Part shown: positions 33,132-45,089 of the stretch, piece after piece | Layout of the letters: each line of letters begins with the position of its first letter | Numbering within the stretch: the first letter of the stretch is position 1 | Origin: Basidiobolus meristosporus CBS 931.73 | Taxonomy: Eukaryota; Basidiobolomycota; Basidiobolomycetes; Basidiobolales; Basidiobolaceae | Length of the DNA: 64,000 nt | Direction of reading: 5' to 3' | NCBI GenBank assembly: GCA_002104905.1 | Contig: MCFE01000288.1 | Span: forward strand, 39,008 to 103,007 | Position numbers and translations under genes: made by a program | The notes under the pieces: generated by a model | The model's database searches: none | Told to the model about the DNA's origin: nothing | The model's input: the letters and a program-made list of their open reading frames with translations, nothing else

Positions 33132-34016
33132 ATGACTTACTCATCTGAATGGTCTTTTCTCATCAATCCCATCACTACCACTGGACTTCCTTTTGACACA
33201 CTAGAGGAGATCTATTCCAAGTACTGTGGACCATCAACCCCAATCTACTCAAGGAGATCCCTTGTCAAGCTTCTCTGCTATTACAAGAACTATTGCCCTA
33301 CAAGGTTTCATCCCACCATCCATGGCAACAAAAGTCCTAGAAGCTTTCATTCCCAGCTGACAGCAATGGAGAACCACCTTGCAGAGGGTATGAATGACTT
33401 AGAGCAAGCTTGGAATACTAGGTTCAGAAGCTCCAATAGACTTCCATATCCCAGAGTGTTCAGCAACAGGTTCCATATCAGGAGTATTTTGGATACCTTC
33501 CCAGTGAGGATTAACAGACCTTCTAGAGGGCAGAGACACTTTTATTCTGGCAAGTACATGGCACACTGTGTGAAGTTTCAAGCACTGTCTGACATTGAGG
33601 GTAACATCATCTGGTTTAGTGGGCCATTTGCTGGAAGTAGGCATGACAAAGCACTCTGGGTAGAGAATCATCCTGAATTCAGTAGAGGGGAGAAATGTAT
33701 GGCAGACTTAGCCTATATAGGAGAGGATTGTCAGAGATTAGGATGTATTACAGCTTATAGGAAGCCAAGGAATGGTGTACTTAGCAGGAAGCAGAAGCTC
33801 TACAATGAGATATTTAATCATTTCAGAGTAAGGGTAGAGCACACATTTGGATATCTGAAGAGATTCAGCATATTGGCAGGTAAATACAGAGGAAAGTCAT
33901 ATATAGGAGAAAACAGCAGAATAGGTAAAATAGTTAAGATACTTATTAATGCACAGTATGTTCATACAAGAAGACATCCACTGAGAGAAATGTGTCTGGA
34001 GCATTATGAAGAGTAA
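33132..34016 (+). CDS. Harbinger-type DDE transposase (Ha3), intact triad
   Basis: An open 294-codon frame of the DDE_4/HARBI1-like family. Candidate catalytic residues are D121 (LDTFPVRIN), D172 (GSRHDKALW) and D192 (MADLAYIGED), with the supporting E236 in RVEHTFGYLKRF. The family uses these to cut and join DNA at TIRs with 3-bp target duplications, which fits the ATT found here. Unlike Ha2 it keeps D192. It is the only copy with both an open frame and a full triad, so it could supply transposase to the MITE-like elements. Confidence 0.92.
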   Translation: MTYSSEWSFLINPITTTGLPFDTLEEIYSKYCGPSTPIYSRRSLVKLLCYYKNYCPTRFHPTIHGNKSPRSFHSQLTAMENHLAEGMNDLEQAWNTRFRSSNRLPYPRVFSNRFHIRSILDTFPVRINRPSRGQRHFYSGKYMAHCVKFQALSDIEGNIIWFSGPFAGSRHDKALWVENHPEFSRGEKCMADLAYIGEDCQRLGCITAYRKPRNGVLSRKQKLYNEIFNHFRVRVEHTFGYLKRFSILAGKYRGKSYIGENSRIGKIVKILINAQYVHTRRHPLREMCLEHYEE

Positions 34017-35562
34017 ATAAAGCAAGGAAAGCACTATTCTGAGCAACATAAGTAAGATTGAGTAAAATTACCAGTAGCTGTATCATACCACAGGCATCAT
34101 GGTAGAAATTATAGTGCCAGATAGTGCCGTAGAGTGCCAGATCAATCCGGCACCATAAACAGGCTGGCACTATGTGGCACTATCCAATGGAACAAGTCTA
34201 TTGCCTAAGTTACCCCTCACTTTATGTAAGATTACTAGCTATAAGTACTTCTATATTAGGCAAGTACCCACGCCAGTACCCGTGACACATGATCAGCCCG
34301 TGTCACCATCCCTACCATTTCCATACCATATATGGTATCCCCATGTTACACAGGTTTCAGAATACTGATTCCTGACTGGTTGGATGTGCTGCGCCTCTTA
34401 GAACCTTCCGGCACCTACTTTGAACATTCTTAGGTCATTCTGATGTCATTAAGATATCTATTGATCTCCAGAACCTTCTGGAACACCATGATTAGTAATC
34501 ACTTAGCCAGTGAAAAAAAGTATATACGGGAGGCTATCCCTCAACAATATATCATCATCCCTTTTATCAATATACCAACTTGTTGATTAGTGTGATCACT
34601 GCTACCTGCTGCTACCTGAACTTCCAACCCCAGACCACAGGACACTCCCATGAAACTGTGCTGACAGCCAACTGACCTTGGAGGCACTACTTGTGAGGAA
34701 TACTCAGAGTAGGTATCTTTTATTATATTTGATTCTTTCCCAAGTTTGTTCTTGTACAGGCAAAGATACTTTTCTGTCTTTGTAACTATTGACCACAGCT
34801 GCATTCTTATCAAGTCCCTGCTGGTGGAGTTTACAGTTGTTTTGACTTTGGAAGCTTTAGTACATTGTCATCTCAAAGGACGCTGAACCCAGCACATACT
34901 TTTGTTAAGACGCCAACTAAGTCGGGGATTGTAGCTCAACAGTTTTCCCTTGACAAGCTTGTGGCTTTATTCCCCTTCACATTAGATTAGAGACAGAACC
35001 CAAGTATTCCTAGCAAGCTTTTGCCAGAGGTTATTGCACCCAGTGAACACCCCATGCACAAAACACTTGAGAAGTGTTGGACGTATCTCTCCCTTGGACC
35101 TATACACCACCACAGCGCATGCAATACATGCAATACATGCAATACAATGCTAAAATCTTATAATAGCACAGATTGGACATAGGCGCAGCATCTATGAAAG
35201 CTTCACATGATTTGGTTGGCTGGTTCAAAAGTTACACACAATCAAAGTCACCATAGTAATCCTAGCAATAGAGACCTAGTATATATAATAATTGGACTCT
35301 TTGGGTCATAGCTCTTTAAGTACTGCTTCAAATGAGCTGTAAATTGAAACATATGTTGACTACTGCGTGTTCTCTAAGACATATTATTTTTGGGTGTATT
35401 GCCTGTCAGGGTCTGGAGTATTTGTGCTTCCAATTTATAAATTCTTGATCTTTCACCTGTGTTTTATGATAGCAAAAAGCAAAATAAAGAAATGAGTGAA
35501 ATATTAGTCTTGGGATATTGTAGTAATGGAATACTTTCCATTGCCACTAGTCTCCCCTAACT

Positions 35563-36560
35563 TTGAGAAATAATGCCCTCATTATTACTTCTGATATGGA
35601 ACTTCTTCAGTCTGTTACCAGGTTGTACCAGTACAAGTTGTGTACCATCAAGTTCTGCTTATTTGTATGATCCATTTTTGTTTGCATGTATGATCTTGTA
35701 GGGACCTTGCCATCACATATCCAGTTTGAATGCCTTGCTTTTTTGGCTCTTGGTGTTATGAAGTAGTATCAATTCACCTACTTGTAGCGATGTTTTTCAT
35801 AGGCATTCTTTTTTTTGTGTGCTTGTTGAATCTGTTGTACTCTTGCTAGCAATAGCTCTGATGTTGTCATGGCTGGTTTCCATGGGGGGTAAGCCAATTC
35901 TCAAAAGATAGGTCTATTGGCAAAACAGCTTCATGCCCATATATTAAAAAAAATAGTGTATACCCTGTACATCTTTTAACTGTAACTCTATTAGCCCAAA
36001 TTGCTGCATGAAAGTTATTTGCCCACTTGTTGGGTTCCTCATAGTTAAGCATTGCAAATATGTGTGCTAAAGCAGAATGTCCACATTCAACTGGTGAATT
36101 TGCTTGTGGGTGGCATGGCATAGTATGTTTAAGCTTAGTTCCATACTTCATTGCTAGTTCTTATATTTCATAAGATCCACATTCATCATTGTCTGCAATA
36201 AAGGTACCAGCTGAATAATGTCTGAGATATATATCTTCTTTAAAAAATCTTGCTACTGCTTTTGCATTGGCTTGTTTCAGCCTTCTAGCCTCTATCCAAC
36301 CAGTAAAGTTATCACAACTGTCCACTACATACTTATACCCTGCTGTTGCCCCTGGTAAATGCATAATATCTACATGTGAAATTTGCCAAGCATAAGATGT
36401 GTATATACAGTGAAGAGGCTCATGCATCTTTTGGTTGTCTCTTCTTTGACATGTAATACATGACTTAACCTATATTTTTGTGTCAGTGTACAGTGTTGGC
36501 CAAAAATACCATAAGGCGAGTGTTGTATATATTGATGTAATTCCCTTATGACCTCCTGAT
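35563..36560 (-). pseudogene. GyC integrase
   Basis: The core is readable in two open frames: 36427-36161 ('ISHVDIMHLPGATAGYKYVVDSCDNFTGWIEARRLKQANAKAV', 'FIADNDECGSYEI') and 36151-35867 ('HTMPCHPQANSPVECGHSAL'). The third catalytic region has VECGH where the GyA-3 copy has IERGP, so a glutamate is present. The zinc-finger region lies at about 36430-36560. A frame break separates the two ORFs. Confidence 0.8.
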
Positions 36561-37849
36561 TCAGATTTATGCAATTCTAAATGATCTTCTCTTGATCATA
36601 CTTGTCATGTATACACCATTAGGGAACTCCATGTTTGCTTTTTCTGAAAAGTGTGCCATCATGCAGTATAAACTTCAAAGCCTTCTTTTTAAAATTTGTG
36701 CATTGATTTGTGGGAATATCAGCAGGAGCTCTGAGTGATGTAAGAAATTCCTTGATTTGTTGATAATTGCTTTGTATCATATGTCTGGATGAGAATTCAA
36801 GACTTGTGTTTTCAAGAAACTCATTAAACTCATCATCATCAGTTGAGTATGGTGAATTTGATTGCTTTCTAGATAAGGCAGCAGGTCCAATGTGACTGGC
36901 CGCTGGTGTGTGTTGCAGAGTAAAGTCAATGTTCTGGATATGTGATATCCACTACTCTGGAATAGGAGTAAGCAAAAGCTCCAACTTATTCAACATTCCT
37001 AATAATGGCTTGGCATCAACCTCCAGCATGAAGTGTACTCCTAATAAGTATGGCTTTAGCTTTTTGAGTACATAGAGTACTCCCAGTGCTTCTTTCTTGA
37101 TAGATGAATAGTTAAGCTCATTCCCTTTGAATAGTCCACTAAGATATTTGCAAGGTTGTCAACCATGATCTTTTGAAACTTAAATCATGACTTCACCAAC
37201 CTCAATTCCAGAGCTATCAACTGATCCAATGATTGGTTGCCAATCAATAACATTGTAGTCTATAGCTGCTAAGACAGGTGGCTTTGATAATGACTCAAGC
37301 AATGTTGACATAGCATTTGCCTGTTCTTCATACCATTCAAGTATCTGGTTTTTCTATAATAGCTGAGTCAGTGGCTTAGTAATTTGAGCATATTTCTTGA
37401 TCCAGATTCTGAGTAGACCACTAAGTCCAAATAGTTGTCTGACTTGATTAATATTACTTAGTGGCTTCCAATTTAGTGCCAATGCAAGTTTAGCAGGATC
37501 AGGCAATCTCCCTTTTTCAGTAACAAGTTCACCTAAAATGATTGCTTTGTTGTGGCCAAACTTGCATTTGGCTCCAGATGCAGTCAGACCAGAAGCTTGA
37601 GGTTTCTTCATGACACTTTCAACAGTGCATATGTGATCATAAACATATCTTCTTACTTGTGGTAAGACTTGTGCTGTATCTTTTTCTCTGGACATATTCT
37701 TAACTGCAAGGCCATCAAGAAATGGTTGGCATATTTCAGAGAAACAGTCTTTCAAAACCCAAATCATTGCACATTGATAATTTTGGACAGAGTTAGTCCA
37801 TTGTTGAGGAATTCTTGTCATCCTTATGAGTCCTATTGATGAATCCATA
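36561..37849 (-). pseudogene. GyC reverse transcriptase C-terminus and RNase H
   Basis: The RT end is open at 37848-37354 and aligns with 46147-45743 of GyA-1 ('VRRYVYDHI', 'SGAKCKFGHNKAIILGE', 'LFGLSGLLRIWIKKYAQITKPLTQLL'). The catalytic box, FVDD in GyA, reads FLDG, losing one aspartate. RNase H continues to about 36600 in broken frames. This half was separated from the RT N-terminus at 53223 by GyA-3, and the frame is continuous across that insertion. Confidence 0.83.
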
Positions 37850-38676
37850 GTGGTTTAGTGGGGGGACAGTGACACCCACTGACAGATGTGCGCATTCCCA
37901 TATTTTCTACTTCCCTATATCTGTACTACACTTATTTTAGTTTTATCCCATTTGTCTTACCTGATCAGTACTATTTCATAAGCTGGTTGACTATCACACC
38001 TGCTTACCTTATTACATAAGTTATCCCTCACTTTATGTAAGATTACTAGCTATAAGTGCTTCTATATTAGGCAAGTGCCCGTGCCAGTACCTGTGACACA
38101 TGATCAACCTGTGTCACCATCCCTACCATTTTCATACCTTACATGGTATCCCTATGTTACACAGGTTTCAGAGTGCTGATTCCTGATTGGTTGGATGTGC
38201 TGTGCCTCTTAGAACCCTCCAGCACCTACTTTGAACATTCTTAGGTCATTCTGATGTAATTAAGATTTCTATTGATATCTAGAACTTTCTGGAAGACCAT
38301 GATTAGTAGTCACATAGCTAGTAAGAAAAGTATATAAGGGAGGCTATCCCTCAACAATAGATCATCATCCCTTTTATCAATATACCAACTTGTTGATTAG
38401 TGTGATCACTGCTACCTGCTGCTACCTGATCTTCCTACCCCAGACCACAGGACACTCCCAGGCAACTGTGCTGACAGCCAACCAACCTTGGAGGCACTAC
38501 GTGTGAGGAATACTCAGAGTAGGTATCTTTTATTATATTTGATTCTTTCCCAAGTTTGTTCTTGTACAGGCAAAGATACTTTTCTGTCTTTGTAACTATT
38601 GACCACAGCTGCATTCTTATCAAGTCCCTGCTGGTGGAGTTTACAGTTGTTTTGACTTTGGAAGCTTTTGTACATT

Positions 38677-38887
38677 AGACTTGTTCCATCATTCCAGCTG
38701 ATCATAGTGCCCAATAGTGCCATAGCATGCCAGATGGTGCCTGATCATGCCACAGAGTGCCAGATGGTGCCATACTGTGCCAATTTGGGATCAAAATTGA
38801 CATGCATATGACCCTAAAATATCAAATTAAAAACAAAATATACAGCACTCTCTGGCACTATGATCAGTGGCATAATGGAACAAGTCT
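38677..38887. mobile_element. Small Harbinger-related TIR element (MITE)
   Basis: 211 bp, ends AGACTTGTTCC and GGAACAAGTCT, ATT at both junctions (38674-38676, 38888-38890). No coding capacity. The interior has repeated GTGCCA-type motifs like the transposase-side end of Ha2 and Ha3. The structure fits mobilisation by a Harbinger transposase. Confidence 0.87.
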
Positions 38888-38907
38888 ATTGTCATCTCAA
38901 AGGACAC

Positions 38908-39709
38908 TGTGGTAGGGTAAACATACCTCCCACAGACAAGTTTATTCATATAGGCATTATGATATACTTATCCATATTTTATCTTATCAGTATTGTTCCA
39001 TTCTTCTTTTGCCCATATTATTGGTATTATCCCCATATGATGTTTACCCTGATTAGTTATTAGCATTGGTTAACCAAGATGTTATTCAGCTTTGTGATCA
39101 GTATATGTATCTGCATAAGGCAAATACCCGCGTTAGTACCCGTGACACATGACCTAGGTCTGTGTTACCATCCCTACCATCTCAATACCATATATGGTAT
39201 TTCTATGCTGCCCAGGTTTCAGACTACTGATTCCTGATTGGTTGAATGTGCTGTGCCTTTTAGAACCTTCCAGGACATTCTTGGCATATTTTCAGCTCAT
39301 AGTGTGTCATCAAGAATTCCACTGATACCTAGAATCTTCTAGAACCTTGTCATTAGTAATCACTTGGCAATCAGGAAGAGTATTTAAGGGAAAGCAATCC
39401 CTCATCAATAAATCATCCCTTCTATCAGTAACACTTCTACCTTATTGATTAGCAGTTGATCACTGCACCTGCCTTCAATAGTATATCTCAGACCTGCTAT
39501 CAAGGAGCTTTTCAGGGTAGTGCACAAGACACACAGAGGCCTTTGGAGACACTTGGAGCACCTAGGAAGCTAGAGAAGCAGGAGCTTTTACCATAGTGAC
39601 ATATTGACAAAGACACAGCAGTTTAGACACAGAGGTTATTGCACCCATCAGACACCTCACACACCTTGAGTTGTGTAGCTTTTCCCAGGAGTACCTCTAA
39701 ACCACCACA
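38908..39709 (+). repeat. Solo LTR of a GyA-related family (LTR-D)
   Basis: 802 bp from TGTGGTAGGG to ACCACCACA. Its middle resembles the GyA LTR (the CATATATGGTAT and TGATTCCTGATTGGTTG blocks), but the two ends differ, so it is a related subfamily. Flanks are ACAC (38904-38907) and GCGC (39710-39713), a decayed 4-bp duplication of an ACGC-like site. Confidence 0.75.
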
Positions 39710-39949
39710 GCGCTGAACCCAGCACACACTTTTGTTAAGATGGCAACTAAGTAAGGGATTGTAACTTGATAGTTTTCCCTTGACAAGCTTGTGGCTTTAT
39801 TCTCCTTCACATTAGATTAGAGACAGAGCCCAAGTATTCCTAGCAAGCTTTTGCCCAAGGTTATTGCACCCAGTAAACACCCCACACACATTTACTCTTG
39901 AGAAGTGTTGGACGTATCTCTCCCTTGGACCTATACACCACCACATATT

Positions 39950-39967
39950 TGGCACCCAACATGGGGG
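39950..39967 (+). other. GyA-3 primer binding site
   Basis: TGGCACCCAACATGGGGG lies 4 bases past the 5' LTR. This fixes the orientation of the family and is shared with GyA-1 and GyA-2. Confidence 0.75.
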
Positions 39968-40084
39968 TTCATACAAGCTCCCTAGGAGCCAGCAAGACTT
40001 ACCTGAAGATTTGAGCTGTAATCCACCTATTGAAAAGAGACTACCAATATTATCAAGATTACAACACCAACCTACCTTCCCAAA

Positions 40085-41460
40085 ATGAGTTCTATGCCAT
40101 TACCACTCTCACATGGAGCCCCACAGTTTGATGGAAAGAATGTAGAAAGCTTCATATTCAAATGGGAGAATCTCTGCAAGATGTGCAGCCTATCTGAGCA
40201 AGAAATGGCTGAAGACTTCCCCTACTACTGCACCAATGATATTACCACTAAGCTTCTCAGACAAGGAGACATTCTCACTGACTGAGGCTTAATGAAGACC
40301 TACCAACAGACCAAGTATGGTAGACCCCAAATATACTATAGAATTGAAGACCTCAGACACTTTGGAAGGACTGGACCTTCCAAGTTGCCACTTGAGAATT
40401 CTTTCAACAGTATGAAGATATGGCCAAGCCACTCCTAGAGTCCCAGGCCATAACTAAGCTTACCATGACACTTTACCTTTCACAAGGGCTTCCCCAGAAC
40501 TTGGCAAGGAAAGTTGGCTTACTTGCAGCCAAAGATGACAAGTCTGGTGTTCCTTGCTTTGCGGAGATGAAACGTGTCCTTCTAGAGGCAAAGCAAACTT
40601 CCACCTTTGTGAGACACCTGACATCTAATCTGCCAGACCAGTCAACCAAGGAGCCAAGGAGTGCTGTTGCTGACAATCAGACCTACACTACCAACAGAAT
40701 TGACCAACTTGCTGAACAGCTACAAAAGCTAGCCCTTAAGATTAATGGCTCAGCTGAAGTAGCTACCAAGGGCCAAAGACCTTTACCCATACACTGCATC
40801 TGGTGTGACTCTACTCAGCATGCCCAACAAGAATGCTCAGAGCTTAGTCAGCTACTCAGAGAAAGAGCAGTACAGTTTGATGCTGATGGAATGCTTAATG
40901 ACAAGGAAGGAAGAAGGATTCCCACTTATTTCTGAAGAGGAGGGATGAGAGCACTTTTCCAGAAATCTGACTCAGCAACCACAAAGATTACTGTTGATGC
41001 CCCTTTTGGGACTCATACAGTGAATCCAAGCAGCCCGGTCAACAAACAATACAAAGTTGATGCCTCTGCTACCAAAAGACACCTCCCTGAAGTACCTGCC
41101 AAGCCCATCCTTAGAAGACTACAATTTGAAGAACCTAAAGTTGTTATTTACAAGAGGTCTAGTATGCTGCCCACCCAAGATCCATGGCCTCACTTTCAGA
41201 TAACCTCAAAGACAGCAAGCTACTCAAGCCCTCTACTGATTACTGAGCAGCTGCTGAAGCAGAACCTCACTTTGTTGTTTGGAGAAATCATGAGTGCATC
41301 CCCATCTGTTAGGAAGAGCTTTGACAAGCAGCTTAGAACAAGACAACAAGCTGTCAAACAAATGGACACCCATATAATTCAGACAAACCATGAAGACCAC
41401 CAAAAGGATGACACACTACCAAATATAAGACCTTTTACTCTGTTGCAACTGCTGTGGTGA
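40085..41460 (+). pseudogene. GyA-3 Gag
   Basis: Begins MSSMPLPLSHGAPQFDGKNVESF. It aligns with the open GyA-1 Gag but has a stop after 'RQGDILTD', a frame break near 40400 and a stop after 'GRRIPTYF'. The CCHC knuckle HCIWCDSTQHAQQEC is present. It ends, like GyA-1, in the shifted reading 'PNIRPFTLLQLLW' rather than running into protease. Confidence 0.88.
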
Positions 41461-41990
41461 AAGGGTATATATATGATGACCCTGTTGACTCCCATATTGA
41501 CAGTGGCTCAGAGATATGTGTTATGCCGCTAGACTTCTGGAAGACACTTAAAAGCAAGGAGCTACTGCCTGTTGATAGAGATATTTGATGGAACATGACT
41601 GATGCAAACAAAGGATCTAGTCCACTCTATGGTGTAGTACACACGTTCCCTATTGAGGTCCAAGGAATCAAGGTCTGGCTTCCCCTCTTCATCTGCCAGA
41701 AGGCAAACTTTGACCTTCTGCTAAGTAGGCCATGGGAAACCAGTACCAAGGCTACAACTACCAACTACTCCAATGGGTCAGTATGGTACACCATACAAGG
41801 ATCCTACCCAGGACTACAGTCAACCTTATGTGTTGTAACCCCCAACAATAAGAGGACACATACTGCTTGCCAGAAGACACATCTTGTTATAGAAGAAGAT
41901 GAGGAGCCTGACAATATACACCCCAACACTTGGAGCTGCTCATTTGGTGTACAGAAGCAGACAGCTATGGTTTGAACTAAATACATGACA
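41461..41990 (+). pseudogene. GyA-3 aspartic protease
   Basis: The retropepsin segment with DSGSE near 41500, followed by 'FDLLLSRPWETSTKATTTNYSNGSVWYTIQG'. A stop at 41587 lies between the active site and the rest. The linker to RT continues to 41990 with further stops. Confidence 0.83.
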
Positions 41991-42765
41991 GTAGAATAGA
42001 GGATTAGACCATCACTTACCCCTTTGACTGATGGATCTTGACCTGTTGATTACATAAGACCACCAGAAGAAACACCAGAAGATATACAACTTACACCTGA
42101 GAGACTTAAGCAACTTATCATTGGTGATGGAAATCTAACACCAGAGGAGATACTGTTATTTGAAGAGACCTTGAAAAGGCATGATATGGTCTTCTCATAT
42201 AATGACAGGGAGATGGGACTCTTAAAGACATTTGTTGAAAAGCTCATCAAGATTCATACAGTGCCCCACGCACCCTGGTCATTTAAGCCTTACCCACTGC
42301 CCAGAGGACTCCAAGCTGATGTGCATGACCTACTTAAGAAGAAGATAGAAGCTGGTATCGTAGAACCTTGCCATGGACCCTATGCTAACAGATGGTTTGT
42401 GACCAAAAAGAAGAATGGAAAGCTCTGATTCATTCAAGACATGCACCTGCAAATGCTGTTACTATCAGAGGTGCTGCTATACCTCAATCTATTGATGACT
42501 TTGCAGAAAGCTGTAGTGGCCACTCCATCTACTCAATATATAATCTCTACTCAGGATATGGCCAGATCCCCCTTGATGAGACATCAAGAGATATGTTTGC
42601 ACTCCAAACTCCATTTGGACTGTTAAGAATACCAAGACTCAGCTAAGGGGCTACAAGCTCTGTGGCTCAGTTCCAAGATGCATGGTGAATGTGCTGTGAC
42701 AGTTTAAACTTACAAAACTTGATGTCTTTGTTGATGATATAGGCATCAAAGGACCAAAATTCTGG
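41991..42765 (+). pseudogene. GyA-3 reverse transcriptase, N-terminal part
   Basis: RT fingers and palm: 'ANRWFVTKKKNGKL', then a stop and a frame change, 'IYNLYSGYGQIPLDETSRDMFALQTPFG' and 'FVDDIGIKGP'. The first catalytic aspartate of the LYSGYDQI block region is altered to YGQI. GyA-1 is inserted right after the FVDD region, at 42765/49937. Confidence 0.86.
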
Positions 42766-43836
42766 TGTGATGGTGTATAAGTCCAAGGGAGAGATACATC
42801 CAACACTTCGCAAGTGTTTTGTGTGTGGGGTGTTCACTGGGTGCAATAACCTCTGGCAAAAGCTTGCTAGGAATACTTGGGTTCTGTCTCTAGTCTAATG
42901 TGAAGGGGAATAATGCCACAAGCTTGTCAAGGGAAAACTATTGAGCTGCAATCCCCAGCTTAGATGGCATCTTAACAAAAGTATGTGCTGGGTTCAGCAT
43001 TCTTTGAGATGACAATGTACTAAAGCTTCCAAAGTCAAAACAACTGTAAACTCCACCAGCAGGGACTTGATAAGAATGAAGCTGTGGTCAATAGTTACAA
43101 AGACAGAACAGTATCTTTGCCTGTGCAAGAACAAACTTGGGAAAGAATCAAATATAATAAAAGATACCTACTCTGAGTATTCCTCACAAGTAGTGCCTCC
43201 AAGGTCAGTTGGCTGTCAGCATAGTTTCCTGGGAGTGTCCTGTGGTCTGGGGTTGGAAGTTCAGGTAGCAGCAGGTAGCAGTGATCACACTAATCAACAA
43301 GTTGGTAAATTGATAAAAGGGATGATGATTTATTGTTAAGGGATAGCCTCCCTTATATAGTTTTCTTGCTGGCTAAGTGATTACTAATCATGGTGTTCCA
43401 GAAGGTTCCAGATAACAATAGAAACCTTAGTGACATCAGAATGACCTAAGAATGTTCTAAGTAGGTGCCGCAAGGTTATAAGAGGCACAGCACATCCAAC
43501 CAATCAGGAATCAGTATTCTGAAACCTGCGTAATGTAGGGATACCATATATGGTATGGAAATGGTAAGGATGGTGACATGGGTTGATCATGTGTCACAGG
43601 TACTGGCGCAGGTACTTGCCTAATATAGAAGCACTTATAGCTAGTAATCTTACATAAAGTGAGGGGTAACTTATGCAATAAGGTAAGCAGGTGTGATAGT
43701 CAACCTGCTTATGGGATGGTACTGATTGGGTTAGACAAAAGGGGTAAAACTAAAATAAATGTAGTAGAGATATAGGGAAGTAGAAAATAAGGGAATGAGC
43801 ACATCTGTCAGTGGGTGTCACTGTCACCCCATTACA
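42766..43836 (-). repeat. GyA-1 3' LTR
   Basis: 1071 bp, TGTGATGGTG...CCCATTACA on the plus strand. It is very similar to 48866-49936, with scattered changes, mostly transitions (about 95 percent identity by eye). The polypurine tract follows at 43837. Confidence 0.9.
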
Positions 43837-43850
43837 TCCACCCCCCTCTC
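43837..43850 (-). other. GyA-1 polypurine tract
   Basis: The minus strand reads GAGAGGGGGGTGGA directly before the 3' LTR. The matching tract of GyA-3 is at 52136-52148. Confidence 0.8.
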
Positions 43851-45089
43851 AGCTTTGAACTTGGGTCAAAGCAAGCTAATCTTGATGTGCAAAATTCCTA
43901 TGCTTGAATAACTTAAGTTGGTTTCCAGCAACTGGTGCTCTCAACTGGGTGTTGTCAAGCTCAGATATCTAATAACTTCCATTTCCAATCACTTTGGAAA
44001 TGAGGTAGGGGCCAGTGCATTTGTTGTCAAACTTCTGACTCCATTGTTTGTCCAAGGTGGAATCATAGAGTAATACTGGGTCTCCTAGTGATAGTGGTTT
44101 TGGTCTTGTTGGGTGTGATTTGTCAAAGGGCACCTTGTTCTTTAGTCGTGTATCCTTAAGTTGCTCAGCAGCTCTGCTGATATTCAAGTCATGGTGATCA
44201 AGTTGTTGTATGCAAGTTCCAAGGAGGTCTTCAGTCTGCATATTGGATCTCCAATTCAATGAGCTCCAAGTGACTGTGTTTAACTCAACTGGTAGTATGC
44301 AGTCATGTCCGTAGAGTAGTTTGAATGGCAATAATCCAGTTGTTCTCTTGGTAGTAATTCTATCTGCCCAGAGTGCAAGATGTAATTGCTGATGCCACAG
44401 TGTTGTGTTATTCTCACAGGTCTTGACAAGAGTGTTCACCAATGGTCCATGTCCTCTCTTTATCATTCCATTAGCTTGATGGTGGTAAGCTGTTGTAAAA
44501 GCAATGTGTATCTTGTACTTTGAGCATAACTCCTGGATCATCAGGGATGTCATCTCTCCTCTGTCTGCAACAAACGGTCAGATGCAGCCAACTCTGCATA
44601 TGATGTCTTCAAGTATAAATCTGCATATGGTATGGCTCTTGTTGTTGGGCAAGGCTTGAGCCTCTGCCCAACCACTAAGGTCATCTCTAGCAACAATCAG
44701 GTACTCTTTTGATCCAGCTGTTGGCATGTGGACAAGGTCAATACCAGCCTTTTGCCATAGACAGATTGTGTAAGTAGGATGCAGTGGTCTTCATAACGCT
44801 TAGAGGATCTCTTCTGGCAGGCTACACATGACTCAACAAAGTGTTGGATATCATAGTACATGTTTTCCCAGTAGTACTTCTGAGCTGTGGTATTGTAGGT
44901 GGCTTCTTGTCCTCTATATCCTCCTGGTTCTCCTTGGTGAATACTTGTCATGATGTTCAGTTGCTCTTGTGGTGTAGTGACTACTCTTCTTGGCATAAGT
45001 CCAGGCTTTACTTGCTTAAAGAGAAGATCATCTTTGAGATAGTAGTGGTGTGCCTTCTTCCTGAGTTTTCTAAACTCCTGAATTTTCAT
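43851..45089 (-). pseudogene. GyA-1 integrase
   Basis: The N-terminal zinc region 'FVESCVACQKRSSKRYE' is in 45089-44697; the core is in 44553-43969. The catalytic glutamate motif reads GMIKRGHG where GyA-3 has GTIERGPG, so glutamate is lysine through one G-to-A change. A stop and frame break lie near 44570. The C-terminal region (LSLGDPVLLYDSTLD, GPYLISKVIGNGSY) is conserved. Confidence 0.87.

Larger units (their letters stand above)
29871..34199. mobile_element. Harbinger-like DNA transposon Ha3, both genes open
   Basis: Terminal repeats AGACTTGTTCC at both ends, with ATT duplicated (29868-29870, 34200-34202) in the solo GyA LTR. Without the inner solo LTR it is about 3.25 kb. It holds an accessory gene (minus strand) and an intact transposase gene (plus strand), divergent from a common 262-bp interval. 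It is the best-preserved mobile element in the window and has many remaining CpG sites. Confidence 0.92.
29711..35114 (+). repeat. Solo GyA LTR, split by Harbinger Ha3
   Basis: The parts 29711-29870 and 34203-35114 form one GyA LTR running TGTAGTGGGG...CACCACCACA, with no internal gypsy sequence attached. GCGC lies at both ends (29707-29710 and 35115-35118). The pattern is LTR-LTR recombination leaving one LTR. CpG sites are mostly kept, so it is younger than the LTRs of GyA-1 and GyA-3. Confidence 0.88.
29066..35548 (-). repeat. GyC 3' LTR, interrupted by 5.4 kb
   Basis: The parts 29066-29710 and 35115-35548 align end to end with the 5' LTR at 56545-57640. The interruption is the solo GyA LTR at 29711-35114 and all it contains. 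The right part has a short tandem repeat, three copies of about 10 bp (ATGCAATAC), at 35118-35147 that the other LTR lacks. A polypurine tract (minus strand TTAGGGGAGAC) follows at 35550-35560. Confidence 0.85.
37854..39945 (+). repeat. GyA-3 5' LTR with two insertions
   Basis: An LTR running TTTAGTGGGG...CACCACCACA. The first dinucleotide is TT where other copies have TG. Two insertions interrupt it: a 211-bp TIR element (38677-38887) and an 802-bp solo LTR (38908-39709). Without them it is about 1.07 kb. Confidence 0.87.

Noticed and set aside
35118-35147. Short tandem repeat of ATGCAATAC units considered as a CRISPR-like or regulatory array
   Set aside because: Only three adjacent copies of about 10 bp without spacers, in a decayed LTR; simple slippage explains it.
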